From the NCBI GenBank assembly GCA_964478945.1, contig CAYZJV010000029.1, positions 1 to 35,400 on the forward strand: a stretch of 35,400 nt of DNA, in the 5' to 3' direction. Source of the stretch: CAYZJV01 sp964478945 (GTDB lineage Bacteria > Spirochaetota > Spirochaetia > Sphaerochaetales > Sphaerochaetaceae). A program made the translations under genes and the position numbers. A model generated the notes under the pieces. That model saw only the letters and a program-made list of their open reading frames with translations. It did no database searches and was not told where the DNA came from. Shown in pieces: positions 1-8,217 of this stretch (positions are counted from its first letter, which is position 1; each line of letters starts with the position of its first letter).

Positions 1-780
1 AACCGGTTGACCTTCTGGTTATTATTTTGTAACCTTGGATCAATTACAAAAAGGGGGATCGTCCTGTACATCACCAGTGCGACCAGCATTCTTGGAAATC
101 TAAACCATAAAAGGCTTGCGAACCTGTTTCGTTTCATCGGAGCCCTGTTTTTGTTCATGATGGCGACAACCGTCGTCTCATCCCTTGGAAAGCTTTTCTC
201 CGACACCATGCAATTGTTGATTGTGATCTCCCTGCTGTTGTTCCTGCTTGGAATGCATATCCATTTCTTCATGGTTCGATCGGGTCATGTTCCCCACGCG
301 GTACCGAGACCGAAACGGACGGAATTCGAACTGCTGGTCGATGAAATCCTCCATCATGATGAATTTGTCAAACTGAAGGATTTTACCCACCACACTTCCC
401 ATATCTACGACCATGTGGTACGGGTGGCATTCCTCTCCTACTCGGTTGCGAAATTGTGTGGATTGGATCATGTTGCAGCCGCAAGAGGCGGTCTATTGCA
501 CGATTTCTTCCTCTATGATTGGAGGGAACGCAAGGCGAACGATACCCATCGCTCGCTTCATGGGAAAGAACATCCCCATATTGCCTTGGAGAATGCCAAG
601 AAACACTTCGCCATCGATGAGAGGGAAGCCGATATCATTGTGAAACACATGTATCCCAAAACGAAGGAAGCACCCCTTTACGCCGAAAGTCTGATTGTTT
701 CCCTCATGGATAAGGTTGCTGCACTCTACGAGTACCTGATTCATGCGCTAAGGCACCTCAAACGGATGCTGTTGCAGTAA
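1..780 (+). CDS. HD-domain membrane protein, possibly cut at its 5' end
   Basis: The frame is open to the left edge of the window, so the true start may lie outside; a TTG at base 7 is the first possible start inside and is used for numbering. Two hydrophobic segments (about residues 42-62 and 66-90) are followed by a cytosolic HD domain. The metal-binding His-Asp pair is H165-D166 in LLHDFFLYDW, with further His residues in the HHTSHIYDH region and in HGKEHPH and IVKHMYP. Many Firmicutes and spirochaetes carry a similar small HD hydrolase with the same LHDFFLYDW signature. HD proteins of this sort are metal-dependent phosphohydrolases; the substrate is not known. The next gene is convergent. 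Confidence 0.75.
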   Translation, partial: NRLTFWLLFCNLGSITKRGIVLYITSATSILGNLNHKRLANLFRFIGALFLFMMATTVVSSLGKLFSDTMQLLIVISLLLFLLGMHIHFFMVRSGHVPHAVPRPKRTEFELLVDEILHHDEFVKLKDFTHHTSHIYDHVVRVAFLSYSVAKLCGLDHVAAARGGLLHDFFLYDWRERKANDTHRSLHGKEHPHIALENAKKHFAIDEREADIIVKHMYPKTKEAPLYAESLIVSLMDKVAALYEYLIHALRHLKRMLLQ

Positions 781-803
781 TATTGCTTCGACACACAGAA
801 AAT

Positions 804-831
804 TACCGGTGCCCCTGTACGAACACCGGTA
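804..831 (-). terminator. Hairpin between convergent genes
   Basis: A perfect 8-bp inverted repeat (TACCGGTG / CACCGGTA, 12-nt loop) lies between the stops of the HD gene and the lipoprotein gene. Read on the minus strand it is followed by AATTTTC, a weak T-run, so it best fits a terminator for the minus-strand lipoprotein gene. The plus-strand side lacks a T-run. Confidence 0.55.
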
Positions 832-851
832 GATGTGAAGCAGCGGAATTC

Positions 852-1424
852 CTACTGATTCTTCAAAGTCTCCTCGAGCATCTTCAAGGCACCGTCCATC
901 TTGTATTCGGCATACATTGCGGCCTCATTCAGCTCGAACTGTTTCGTGGCTGCTTCGAAGGCCTTCACGGTGTTTTCCTTAGGCATGGAGAGCAGTACCC
1001 ATACCCCATTGTCGGGATCGACCCAGACCGATTCCTGGGTTACTCCCATTAGGGCGTTGTTGCTCGTTTGTCGCGAAATCGACTCGAAAGCCTCGAGGGC
1101 CTGGCGGTTGTCGCCTGAACCCATGTCGCTGGTATAGTTCACGACCACGGTCTCCACAGTGGTGTTGATCCACTGGCTGATCTTCTCCTTCGCATCGGCA
1201 TTGGCACGTTTGATCGAATTGGCCTTGTTGCTCAATTTCGCATATCCCGTCTCATAATGGACATCTTCAGCCCTCGGGGTGGTATTCACCCAATCGGGTT
1301 GGGGTATTCCTTCGGCACCGATGATGACGGGAGTCTTGGGAGCATCGGCATCTTTGAACGAAGCACATCCGGCCAGCACCATCACGACGAACAACACCAC
1401 ACCAAGCAAAGTAACTTTTTTCAT
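852..1424 (-). CDS. LPP20-like lipoprotein
   Basis: A 190-residue envelope lipoprotein. The N-terminus has two lysines, a hydrophobic stretch and a lipobox ending at Cys20 (VLAGC), so the mature protein should be lipid-anchored. The body resembles the LPP20 family: a segment with many Ala and Lys residues (about 60-90, KRANADAKEKISQW), a Ser/Thr-rich middle, and a strand pattern VWVDPDNGVWVLLSM near residue 140, typical of these proteins. Members are surface or periplasmic lipoproteins of largely unknown function. A GGAGG sequence 8-10 bases before the ATG supports the start. A promoter and a palindrome are visible upstream. Confidence 0.75.
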   Translation of the reverse strand: MKKVTLLGVVLFVVMVLAGCASFKDADAPKTPVIIGAEGIPQPDWVNTTPRAEDVHYETGYAKLSNKANSIKRANADAKEKISQWINTTVETVVVNYTSDMGSGDNRQALEAFESISRQTSNNALMGVTQESVWVDPDNGVWVLLSMPKENTVKAFEAATKQFELNEAAMYAEYKMDGALKMLEETLKNQ

Positions 1425-1461
1425 ATGAATTTCGTTCCTCCATCTTTATTGACTGTCTTAG

Positions 1462-1490
1462 ATGATACTCCACCGAATTGCCCAGGGCAA
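1462..1490 (-). promoter_or_regulatory. Promoter of the LPP20-like lipoprotein gene
   Basis: On the minus strand TTGCCC (1485-1490) and TATCAT (1462-1467) are separated by 17 bases, a sigma70-like arrangement about 40 bases upstream of the start codon. The -35 lies inside a 15-base palindrome (1477-1491). Confidence 0.55.
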
Positions 1491-1491
1491 T
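1477..1491. repeat. 15-base perfect palindrome over a -35 element
   Basis: ATTGCCC-A-GGGCAAT is symmetric around base 1484 and covers the -35 of the predicted lipoprotein promoter. The position fits an operator. No regulator is identified. Confidence 0.4.
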
Positions 1492-1510
1492 CGATTTTTT
1501 GCCGAAAAGG

Positions 1511-1539
1511 TTTTACCAATCGCGAATTCTTCGGTAAAA
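1511..1539. repeat. Inverted repeat upstream of the diguanylate cyclase
   Basis: TTTTACC (1511-1517) and GGTAAAA (1533-1539) form 7-base arms with a 15-base spacer. The right arm overlaps a possible -10 (TAAAAT, 1535-1540) for the plus-strand gene. It could be an operator or chance in AT-rich DNA. Confidence 0.3.
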
Positions 1540-1597
1540 TTCAATACGAGAAGTACCCCTATATATAAAGGAGTGGAATATCATAGTACCGTATGAT

Positions 1598-2821
1598 TTG
1601 AAAACCATCGCCTTCTTTGGACTCATTTTCCATGGAATGTTCACCATAGTGTTCCTGGTGTTGTGGTTCAACAACCGCGATCATATGAAGGGGCTCGGGT
1701 ATTGGACCGTAAACCTCTCCTTGCACACACTTGGTAGATTGTTGATCCTTGTGGATTTCGGTACGCTGTCGGTCTACACCACCTTGTTGGGAAACATCGC
1801 CACCATCGTGGGTGCGGTGCTGTTCCTTTTCGGATTGGCGGCATTCACCGAAACGCGTCTCAATTCGGAATTCTATCTCATATTCACCCTACTCCTCTGC
1901 GCCTTCAGCATCATACTATCACTTTTGGTGGAGAACCAACTCTACCGCTCACTTCTCAATGGTATGGCCACAGTATTCCTCAGCGCACGCTATCTCACCA
2001 TCTTCTGGAAGAAACGTACTGCCCACGGGCGACAGAAGAGGATCTACAACGTACTGATCCTGATCTATTCGGTAATGGCCACCACATTGTTTCTCCGTGT
2101 GCTCTACGACCTCGTTGCCCTGTTGCGGGGTGGACAGCTCACCGTGTTCGATTCGAACAACATCAGAATGAGCAATCTGATGGCTTTGATCCTCCTTACA
2201 GGTGTGAATTTCTGTATCTTTCTACTTATAAACAACAAATTGCTGGATGATCTCACCATCGAAAGCGCAACCAAGACCGAAATCATGGGAAGACTGCGGT
2301 TCCAAGCCGAACACGACCAATTGACCGATACATTGAACCGCAACGGCTTGGAAAACCGCCTCGACAATCTGCTCTCCTCCGATGTGGAAAAATCCCGTTT
2401 CATGGTGCTCCTACTCGATATCGACAACTTCAAGGAGGTGAACGACACCCACGGACACAATATGGGTGACCAGGTACTCATTCGACTCGCCTCGCTTCTA
2501 CGGAATGCGGTACGGTCGGGCGATTACGTGGGTCGCTGGGGAGGAGATGAGTTTCTGGTGATCGCAACCGATGTCGCTGAAACCGACGATGCGATTCTGG
2601 TGGATAGGATTCTCACCATGACGCGAAATTTCGATTGGGGACGGATCCTGGATTTGGAGCAGCTTTCGGTCACCGTCAGCATAGGCCATACCAGATACCA
2701 TCGTCACGATACAAAGCACCACATCCTGAAACGGTGCGACAAACATCTCTACATCGCCAAGAACTCGGGCAAAAACCGCTCCAGCGGAGATGTTTCCGAC
2801 AATATGGTTTCGCTTGCCTGA
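1598..2821 (+). CDS. Membrane diguanylate cyclase (GGDEF)
   Basis: The N-terminal half (about 1-220) has seven or so hydrophobic segments and should be a membrane sensor. The C-terminal half is a GGDEF domain that makes cyclic di-GMP from two GTP. The active-site motif GGDEF is intact at residues 315-319. An inhibitory I-site RxxD (RSGD) lies exactly five residues before it, so product feedback is expected. LDIDNFKEVND and DTHGHNMGDQVL are typical GGDEF elements. The start is unsure: an AAGGAG at 1568-1573 has no ATG or GTG in frame at normal spacing. The TTG at 1598 is the first common start and overlaps the stop of a two-codon ATG-ATT-TGA at 1593. Met14 is another option, without a visible ribosome site. 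Confidence 0.85.
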   Translation: MKTIAFFGLIFHGMFTIVFLVLWFNNRDHMKGLGYWTVNLSLHTLGRLLILVDFGTLSVYTTLLGNIATIVGAVLFLFGLAAFTETRLNSEFYLIFTLLLCAFSIILSLLVENQLYRSLLNGMATVFLSARYLTIFWKKRTAHGRQKRIYNVLILIYSVMATTLFLRVLYDLVALLRGGQLTVFDSNNIRMSNLMALILLTGVNFCIFLLINNKLLDDLTIESATKTEIMGRLRFQAEHDQLTDTLNRNGLENRLDNLLSSDVEKSRFMVLLLDIDNFKEVNDTHGHNMGDQVLIRLASLLRNAVRSGDYVGRWGGDEFLVIATDVAETDDAILVDRILTMTRNFDWGRILDLEQLSVTVSIGHTRYHRHDTKHHILKRCDKHLYIAKNSGKNRSSGDVSDNMVSLA

Positions 2822-2848
2822 TCGGATGGGTGCGGCTATAGTGTTTTT

Positions 2849-3736
2849 ATGAGAATCACAGGAAAAACCATCACACTTTTTTTCACCATCATTGCAGGCT
2901 GCTTCATCATCGGACTTGCAGCGGTTCCTGTCGCCACCAACGGCCCTTTGGCGACGATCGTTGCGATCACTGCCTTGACGGCTTCGGTGAGTTTCCTCTG
3001 CGGACTGTTCACCGACGACTACTCATGGACAGATCGGTTGTGGAGCACCTCTCCGGTGGTCTACGGGTGGATCTATGCGTATGCCTCAAACTTCACGTTT
3101 GAAGTGACTTTGGCTGCTGTGTTGGTTACTCTCTGGGGAATTCGGCTCACCTTCAACTTCGCCCGCAGGGGAGGCTACACCGGAGGAGAAGACTATCGCT
3201 GGCCGATTCTTCGGAAGAAAATCGGTCATCCCTTGTACTGGCACATATTCAATCTGCTGTTCATCGCAGTGTACCAACAATTCCTGTTCATCTGCTTCAC
3301 GCTACCTCTGAACTTCATAGGAGGGAACATCGGTCCATGGACGATACTTGGGATAGTGCTGGCGATGGGGTTCCTATTTGTGGAAACATTGGCCGATCAA
3401 CAGCAGTATACGTTCCAGCAAGCCAAGTACGGACTTCTCGAAAAGTGTGGCGAGTTGGATGAAGACTATGACAGGGGATTCAGAACCACCGGTCTATTCG
3501 CCCATTCTCGCCATCCCAACTACTTGGGAGAACTCGGTTTTTGGTGGAGCATATATCTGTTCACCACATCTACAATGGGAACGGTGTTCCACTGGAGTAT
3601 GGTGGGACCATTGCTGCTCACCCTACTCTTTGTGGGATCCACAATATTTACAGAAGGTATCACCGCATCAAAATATCCTTCGTATGAAGACTATAAAAAA
3701 TCCGTGTGGCCCATTTTCCCTAAGCTCTGGAGATGA
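2849..3736 (+). CDS. DUF1295 family membrane enzyme (steroid 5-alpha reductase-like)
   Basis: A 295-residue integral membrane protein with about six or seven hydrophobic segments. The C-terminal signature SRHPNYLGELGFWWS (about residue 225) is the hallmark shared by DUF1295, isoprenylcysteine methyltransferase-like and steroid 5-alpha reductase-like membrane enzymes. FNFARRGGYTGGEDYRWPILR near residue 105 is also typical of DUF1295. The family is predicted to act on lipid substrates with NAD(P)H; the substrate here is unknown. The gene begins 27 bases after the diguanylate cyclase and ends 18 bases before the methionine sulfoxide reductase gene, so co-transcription is possible. The ribosome site is weak. 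Confidence 0.8.
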   Translation: MRITGKTITLFFTIIAGCFIIGLAAVPVATNGPLATIVAITALTASVSFLCGLFTDDYSWTDRLWSTSPVVYGWIYAYASNFTFEVTLAAVLVTLWGIRLTFNFARRGGYTGGEDYRWPILRKKIGHPLYWHIFNLLFIAVYQQFLFICFTLPLNFIGGNIGPWTILGIVLAMGFLFVETLADQQQYTFQQAKYGLLEKCGELDEDYDRGFRTTGLFAHSRHPNYLGELGFWWSIYLFTTSTMGTVFHWSMVGPLLLTLLFVGSTIFTEGITASKYPSYEDYKKSVWPIFPKLWR

Positions 3737-3754
3737 GTATATTGGAGGTATCGG

Positions 3755-4759
3755 ATGGAAGGAACCGCAAAAATGCTATGGTGCATGGTATTGGTCGCAC
3801 TGATGGTCCCGGTGCAGATGATGGCTTCGGGAAACAAAGCAATTCCTTCCAGCGATGAAGGAGATATTCCGATGACATCGATTGAACAGAGATACCCCTA
3901 CCAACCTCTCGATGAAGCCCTCAAGGCATCCTTGAATCCATTGGAGGCCCATGTGTTGTTGAAGAAGGGTACCGAAAGGGCCTTCACAGGATTGTATACC
4001 GACACCACCGACGAAGGCACCTACTATTGCAAACAGTGCGGTTCCCCACTGTACGCATCACAGGACAAGTTCCATTCTGGTTGCGGTTGGCCGTCGTTCG
4101 ACGACGAGCTGCCGAATGCGGTGGAGCGGCATCCCGATCCCGACGGAATGCGTACCGAAATCGTATGTGCCACCTGCAAGGGACACCTTGGACATGTGTT
4201 CCTCAATGAAGGATTCACCGACAAGAATACCCGCCACTGTGTGAATTCGATCAGTCTCGAATTCAGAAACGGCCCACCTGTGGCCAAGGCCGTCTATGCC
4301 GGCGGCTGTTTTTGGGGAGTGGAACACCTCTTCGAGAAACTTGAAGGGGTGTATCAGGCGGTATCGGGCTATAGCGGAGGCCATCTTGAGAATCCCAGCT
4401 ACCAGGATGTACTCGGACACCGTACGGGACATCTCGAGTCGGTTGAGGTGAGCTACAATCCCCTTGTGATCAGCTACGAGGATTTGACCAAGTACTTTTT
4501 CGAAATCCATGATCCCACCCAATCCAATGGTCAAGGACCCGATATCGGGAACCAATACCTCTCGGCGGTCTTCTATCGCAGCAGAGGTGAGTACGACACC
4601 GTGATCGATCTGATCGGACAACTCGAGGACAAGGGAATGCAGATCGCCACACAATTGCGACCGGCAGCCATTTTCTGGCCCGCCGAGGAGTACCATCAGG
4701 ATTATTACGAGAGAAAGGGAACAGTGCCGTATTGCCACGCATGGACCAAGAGGTTCTGA
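3755..4759 (+). CDS. msrBA: Bifunctional methionine sulfoxide reductase MsrB-MsrA, exported
   Basis: The protein repairs both stereoisomers of oxidised methionine. A hydrophobic signal-like segment (about 7-25) suggests periplasmic location. The MsrB domain (about 55-172) has the zinc-binding pairs CKQC and CATC and the nucleophile Cys162 in RHCVNS. The MsrA domain (about 175-334) has the nucleophile Cys185 in GGCFWG, plus SGYSGG and the signature EIHDPTQSNGQGPDIGNQY. Near the C-terminus YCHAW carries a Cys that could resolve the MsrA disulfide. B-before-A fusions are known in several bacteria, in contrast to the A-before-B order of Neisseria PilB. The next gene starts 2 bases after the stop, suggesting translational coupling. 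Confidence 0.95.
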   Translation: MEGTAKMLWCMVLVALMVPVQMMASGNKAIPSSDEGDIPMTSIEQRYPYQPLDEALKASLNPLEAHVLLKKGTERAFTGLYTDTTDEGTYYCKQCGSPLYASQDKFHSGCGWPSFDDELPNAVERHPDPDGMRTEIVCATCKGHLGHVFLNEGFTDKNTRHCVNSISLEFRNGPPVAKAVYAGGCFWGVEHLFEKLEGVYQAVSGYSGGHLENPSYQDVLGHRTGHLESVEVSYNPLVISYEDLTKYFFEIHDPTQSNGQGPDIGNQYLSAVFYRSRGEYDTVIDLIGQLEDKGMQIATQLRPAAIFWPAEEYHQDYYERKGTVPYCHAWTKRF

Positions 4760-4760
4760 C

Positions 4761-5975
4761 ATGTGCGACACTATCGTCACCATCGATGGAGAAACCGGAA
4801 CACGGCTTTTCGCAAAGAACTCCGACAGATATCCCTCCGAACCACAACTCATACAGTACGTGCATGGAGAAGAGGGGTTGGATGTTCCCACCCAAATCGA
4901 ACATCGCTCACATTACGATAGGACGCAATATGCACAGATTCGGCAGGCTGCCCGACTTTACTCCAATCCCTTGTCGGCACTCATCAGCAGGCCCGCCTGG
5001 ATCTGGGGGGCGGAGATGGGCGTGAATGAAGCGGGAGTTGCGATCGGCAATGAAGCGGTGTTTGCAAGACGTCGTGTGGAGAGGCGCGGTCTGCTTGGCA
5101 TGGACATGCTCCGGCTGGCCCTACACAATGCCCACGATGGTGCCGAGGCGTTGGGTGTGCTCACACATTTGATGGAGAGTTTCGGACAAGGTGGCAACGG
5201 CAGCTACGAGGGAACCCTCAAGTACCACAACTCCTTCCTCATCTCGGATGCGAAGGAGGCCTATCTGTTGGAGAGTGCGGGACGCCAATGGGAATCGAGA
5301 AGGATAGGGCAACACCATACCATCTCCAACAGTTACTCAATTCCGGAATTTTCACGTATCCATGCGAGCAAAATCCATCTTCTGTTCACCAAAGGTGAAT
5401 CGAGACGGAAGAGAAGCCTTTCACTGGTCGGTTCCAGTTCCGGTTCAGTGGAATCGATGAAAACGATTCTCCGTGACAATCTCGGCATGAAGGGTCCAAT
5501 GGACCACAGCATGGGTTCGATCTGCATGGATTCGACCGGATTCGTGAAAAGTCGGACGATGGCTTCCATGGTGGTTTCCTATCGCAACGGGAAGCCGTTG
5601 GCATGGATGACCGGATCCCCATTGCCGAACTTTAGTCCATTCCTCCCCTTCCCGTTGGATGAAAGGGCCTTCAAAGAGGCTCCCCATCAAGACATCGCAT
5701 ACTCCTACCGCTTTGCAAAAGAGCGGATGGAGTTGCTTCGGCACATTCTCATCGCTCCGGTGAAGGCACAGGAACGTATCGGAGAATTGGTGAAGGAAAC
5801 CGAGGCGAAATGTAGTGTATTGCTGGAGGAATGCAAAGATCCCACCGAGGCATCCATCGCATGCCTCGTCGAAGAACAATCCTATCGCATCGCGGTGAGG
5901 AAAGTGCTTGTGGAGTTCGGAGCCGAATCCAAGAACCTGTATGAGAAACCCGACGGCTACTATCGTTGCGGGTGA
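4761..5975 (+). CDS. C69/secernin-like N-terminal nucleophile hydrolase
   Basis: A 404-residue protein beginning Met-Cys-Asp-Thr. Cys2 would become the N-terminal nucleophile after Met removal, as in peptidase family C69 and secernins. FAKNSDRYPSEPQ (about residue 18) is the usual second signature. GAEMGVNEAGVAIGNEAV (about 84) and LESAGRQWESRR (about 175) also match this fold. Characterised relatives are dipeptidases or amidases, so cleavage of a peptide or amide bond is likely, but the substrate cannot be read from sequence. There is no signal peptide, so it is probably cytosolic. It starts 2 bases after msrBA and ends 1 base before the convergent gene. Confidence 0.8.
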   Translation: MCDTIVTIDGETGTRLFAKNSDRYPSEPQLIQYVHGEEGLDVPTQIEHRSHYDRTQYAQIRQAARLYSNPLSALISRPAWIWGAEMGVNEAGVAIGNEAVFARRRVERRGLLGMDMLRLALHNAHDGAEALGVLTHLMESFGQGGNGSYEGTLKYHNSFLISDAKEAYLLESAGRQWESRRIGQHHTISNSYSIPEFSRIHASKIHLLFTKGESRRKRSLSLVGSSSGSVESMKTILRDNLGMKGPMDHSMGSICMDSTGFVKSRTMASMVVSYRNGKPLAWMTGSPLPNFSPFLPFPLDERAFKEAPHQDIAYSYRFAKERMELLRHILIAPVKAQERIGELVKETEAKCSVLLEECKDPTEASIACLVEEQSYRIAVRKVLVEFGAESKNLYEKPDGYYRCG

Positions 5976-5976
5976 T

Positions 5977-6795
5977 TCAATCGATCCAGTTCTCCAATCC
6001 CTCCACGGCCACATCGGCCGAGATCATGCCACTGAACACAAGATAGGAATTCTTTTCCACAGCGTGTCCGAGCACCATCCGTGGGGTGAAGGCCACATCG
6101 AGATGTCCAAACTGGGTTGCGATCGTGGCGACGGTAAACGTGGATTGTTGCTCCGGCTGGTTTGGTGGAGCGTCCCTGACCGACAATACAGGACCACATA
6201 CAAGCACCACATCATCCTGCAACTGGGAACTGCGCTTCTCTTCAGGTACTTCGGGATCGTGTTTCATCATGAAATTCAAGGGAAAGATCCTTTTATCGGT
6301 GAGCATGGTGGGAAATTGCGATTGCTTGGGATCCTCGGCATAAGCCTTCTCATAAGCCTCCCTCGACCCGTAGGATTCGAGTACAAAAGGGAATGCCACC
6401 ACCTGCATGGCGATCGAGTGTCCCTCCTCAAAGGGTGGAAGCACCGCAGGGTTCACCAGATGGGCGACGAACACTGCATCTTGGGCCACATTCGTACAGG
6501 CTACCACCGCGGTGAGCGGATCGGCATCCTTGGGAGTCACATTGAAGAATGGAATCGCATTCCACATGCAACGACCGGAGAGATGGGTATCGGTACCAAG
6601 AATCCTCACATCCTCACCATCACGAACAGCCCTGAAGATGAACTCCACTCCCGAGGGAAGCGTGTGGACCATGTAATAGGCTCCATTGGCCTGTCGCCAT
6701 CGCGAGTCCCGGTACATCTCGAGCATCCGATCGGAATCCAACACACCATCGGTGACCAGATAATCCAAGGCTAGGTTGTGGACAAAAACGGGCAT
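5977..6795 (-). CDS. Unrecognised 272-residue protein
   Basis: I do not recognise this protein. The start at 6795 (MPVFVHN) is chosen because AGGAGG sits at the right distance upstream; the frame stays open further upstream but has no ribosome site there. It has no clear membrane segment or signal peptide. The sequence has a mixed alpha/beta look, with an N-terminal DYLVTDGVLDSDRMLEMYRD, a central FNVTPKDADPLTAVVACTN and a C-terminal FGHLDVAFTPRMVLGHA. Early phrases such as MYRDSRWRQANGAY and HTLPSGVEFIFRAV suggest a ligand-binding or enzyme fold rather than a structural protein. It is convergent with the C69-type gene and divergent from mntP. Confidence 0.75.
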   Translation of the reverse strand: MPVFVHNLALDYLVTDGVLDSDRMLEMYRDSRWRQANGAYYMVHTLPSGVEFIFRAVRDGEDVRILGTDTHLSGRCMWNAIPFFNVTPKDADPLTAVVACTNVAQDAVFVAHLVNPAVLPPFEEGHSIAMQVVAFPFVLESYGSREAYEKAYAEDPKQSQFPTMLTDKRIFPLNFMMKHDPEVPEEKRSSQLQDDVVLVCGPVLSVRDAPPNQPEQQSTFTVATIATQFGHLDVAFTPRMVLGHAVEKNSYLVFSGMISADVAVEGLENWID

Positions 6796-6843
6796 AGGGA
6801 CCTCCTGATGGTGCAATAGTATCAGAGGATGGGCTTTTGTACC

Positions 6844-6863
6844 ATGGTGACACTTGTCTCCAT
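6844..6863. promoter_or_regulatory. Near-palindrome upstream of mntP
   Basis: ATGGTGACA and TGTCTCCAT form an inverted repeat matching at 8 of 9 positions, with a 2-base spacer. It lies 28 bases upstream of the mntP start in the divergent intergenic region. Manganese exporters are often metal-regulated, so an operator is possible. No -35/-10 pair is clear, and I see no yybP-ykoY riboswitch in the 96-base gap. Confidence 0.3.
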
Positions 6864-6891
6864 TGCCCCATGCCGCTAGAATGGGACCGTT

Positions 6892-7503
6892 ATGGACTGG
6901 GCAGAATTCATCACCGTATTCGGCATCGCTGTGGGTTTGTCGATGGACGCATTCGCCGTTTCGATCACCCAAGGTGCATGTCTAGAGATCAAGGACCTCC
7001 GTTACCCCTACACCATCGGTGTGACCTTTGGAGCATTCCAAGCGATCATGCCCTTGGTTGGTTGGCTTGCCGGCACCACATTCAAGACCAAAATCCAAAA
7101 TTTGGACCACTGGATAGCTCTCCTGCTCCTCGCGGCCATAGGTATCAAGATGTTCGCCGATGGATTCATCGATTTCAGGCGCAAGAGACGGGCACGTTCA
7201 CTCGGTATGGCGTGTGAGGATTCATGTGGGGCCCAGCTGCGTTTCCACGATCTGATGATGATGGGGATCGCCACCAGCATCGATGCATTGGCAGTGGGAA
7301 TCACCTTCGGAATGCTCGATATGAATATCTGGTTGAGCATTCTGATCATAGGAACCACCACATTCATTCTTTCCACGTTTGGTGTACTGATCGGCAAACG
7401 AACCGGACCACTACTCGGTGACAAGATGGAGATGACTGGAGGAATCGTACTGGTTGCCCTCGGGTTGAAGATCATGATCGAACATTTGTTGAAGGGGATC
7501 TGA
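6892..7503 (+). CDS. mntP: Manganese efflux pump MntP
   Basis: A 203-residue inner membrane protein with six hydrophobic segments arranged as two related halves. Each half carries the family's conserved acidic signature: GLSMDAFAVSITQG (about 15-28) and ATSIDALAVGITFG (about 124-137). MntP proteins export Mn2+ and protect against manganese excess. The loop FRRKRRARSLGMACEDSC between the halves is slightly longer than in the E. coli protein and contains two Cys residues. The stop abuts the ATG of the TatD-like gene, so the two are translationally linked. The start has only a weak ribosome site. Confidence 0.9.
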   Translation: MDWAEFITVFGIAVGLSMDAFAVSITQGACLEIKDLRYPYTIGVTFGAFQAIMPLVGWLAGTTFKTKIQNLDHWIALLLLAAIGIKMFADGFIDFRRKRRARSLGMACEDSCGAQLRFHDLMMMGIATSIDALAVGITFGMLDMNIWLSILIIGTTTFILSTFGVLIGKRTGPLLGDKMEMTGGIVLVALGLKIMIEHLLKGI

Positions 7504-8217
7504 ATGTGGGACATACACCGCCATCAACCGTTTCCCGGCGAAACACCTCCACCTGACGATTGGAACATCTGGTTCGCCACCAGTGGGATGGAAGAGTGGG
7601 ACCGCTACAAGTCGATGGAACCCAAATTGAACCATCATCACGGCTATGGGATCCTTCCACAATCCATGGACCCGGATATCGCCATCCCAACCATCGTCGC
7701 GAGACTCGAAGAGGTCGTGAAGCCCGACCGGATGTGGTATCTTGGGGAATTCGGCATCGACACCCGCTACAGCGCCACCGTTCCGTTGGACACACAGATG
7801 TGTCTGACCGAGACACTACTCGCATGGGCATCCAGTGAATCAAAGGTTGCGGTGCTTCACCATGTGGGTCCGATGGATCTGTTGGAACGAATGTTGATCA
7901 AGACTGCACCTACTGCTCCGGTGGTTATCCATGGGTATCTCAAATCGGTGCAACAGGCCCGTCGTTTGTATGATTTGGGAGCGATGGTCTCCATCGGTCC
8001 CACACTCTGGTCGAGACGAACCAAGCTTGGTGAACATATGAAGGAACTCGACGTACCGTTTTTGATCGAGACCGATTATCCCTCGGTACCGATGGAAGGA
8101 ACGTATCGAACAGTATATACGACCCATTTGGAGAGGACCAGTCTCCTTTGCGGGATGCACGTAGGGGAATTCAAGGAGATGATCGATGGATATGCGAAGA
8201 TTCTTACGAATCGGTAG
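7504..8217 (+). CDS. TatD-like metal-dependent hydrolase
   Basis: A 237-residue protein of the TatD / amidohydrolase-like TIM-barrel type. The metal ligands are visible: DIHRH (residues 3-7, the D-x-H-x-H motif), Glu in LGEFGIDTRY (about 81), His in VLHHVGP (about 118), His in VIHGYLKS (about 140) and Asp in IETDYPS (about 191). TatD proteins act as metal-dependent deoxyribonucleases and in D-aminoacyl-tRNA quality control; this member is short and divergent, so the substrate is uncertain. The start codon directly follows the mntP stop. The 3' end overlaps tcdA by about 30 bases. Confidence 0.8.
   Translation: MWDIHRHQPFPGETPPPDDWNIWFATSGMEEWDRYKSMEPKLNHHHGYGILPQSMDPDIAIPTIVARLEEVVKPDRMWYLGEFGIDTRYSATVPLDTQMCLTETLLAWASSESKVAVLHHVGPMDLLERMLIKTAPTAPVVIHGYLKSVQQARRLYDLGAMVSIGPTLWSRRTKLGEHMKELDVPFLIETDYPSVPMEGTYRTVYTTHLERTSLLCGMHVGEFKEMIDGYAKILTNR

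Noticed and set aside
4058..4891. Minus-strand open frame opposite the MsrB-MsrA gene
   Set aside because: Both Msr domains with their catalytic cysteines are clear on the plus strand; the antisense frame has no recognisable features.
6796..6891. yybP-ykoY manganese riboswitch before mntP
   Set aside because: The 96-base gap is too short and lacks the conserved GGGGAGUA and paired loops.
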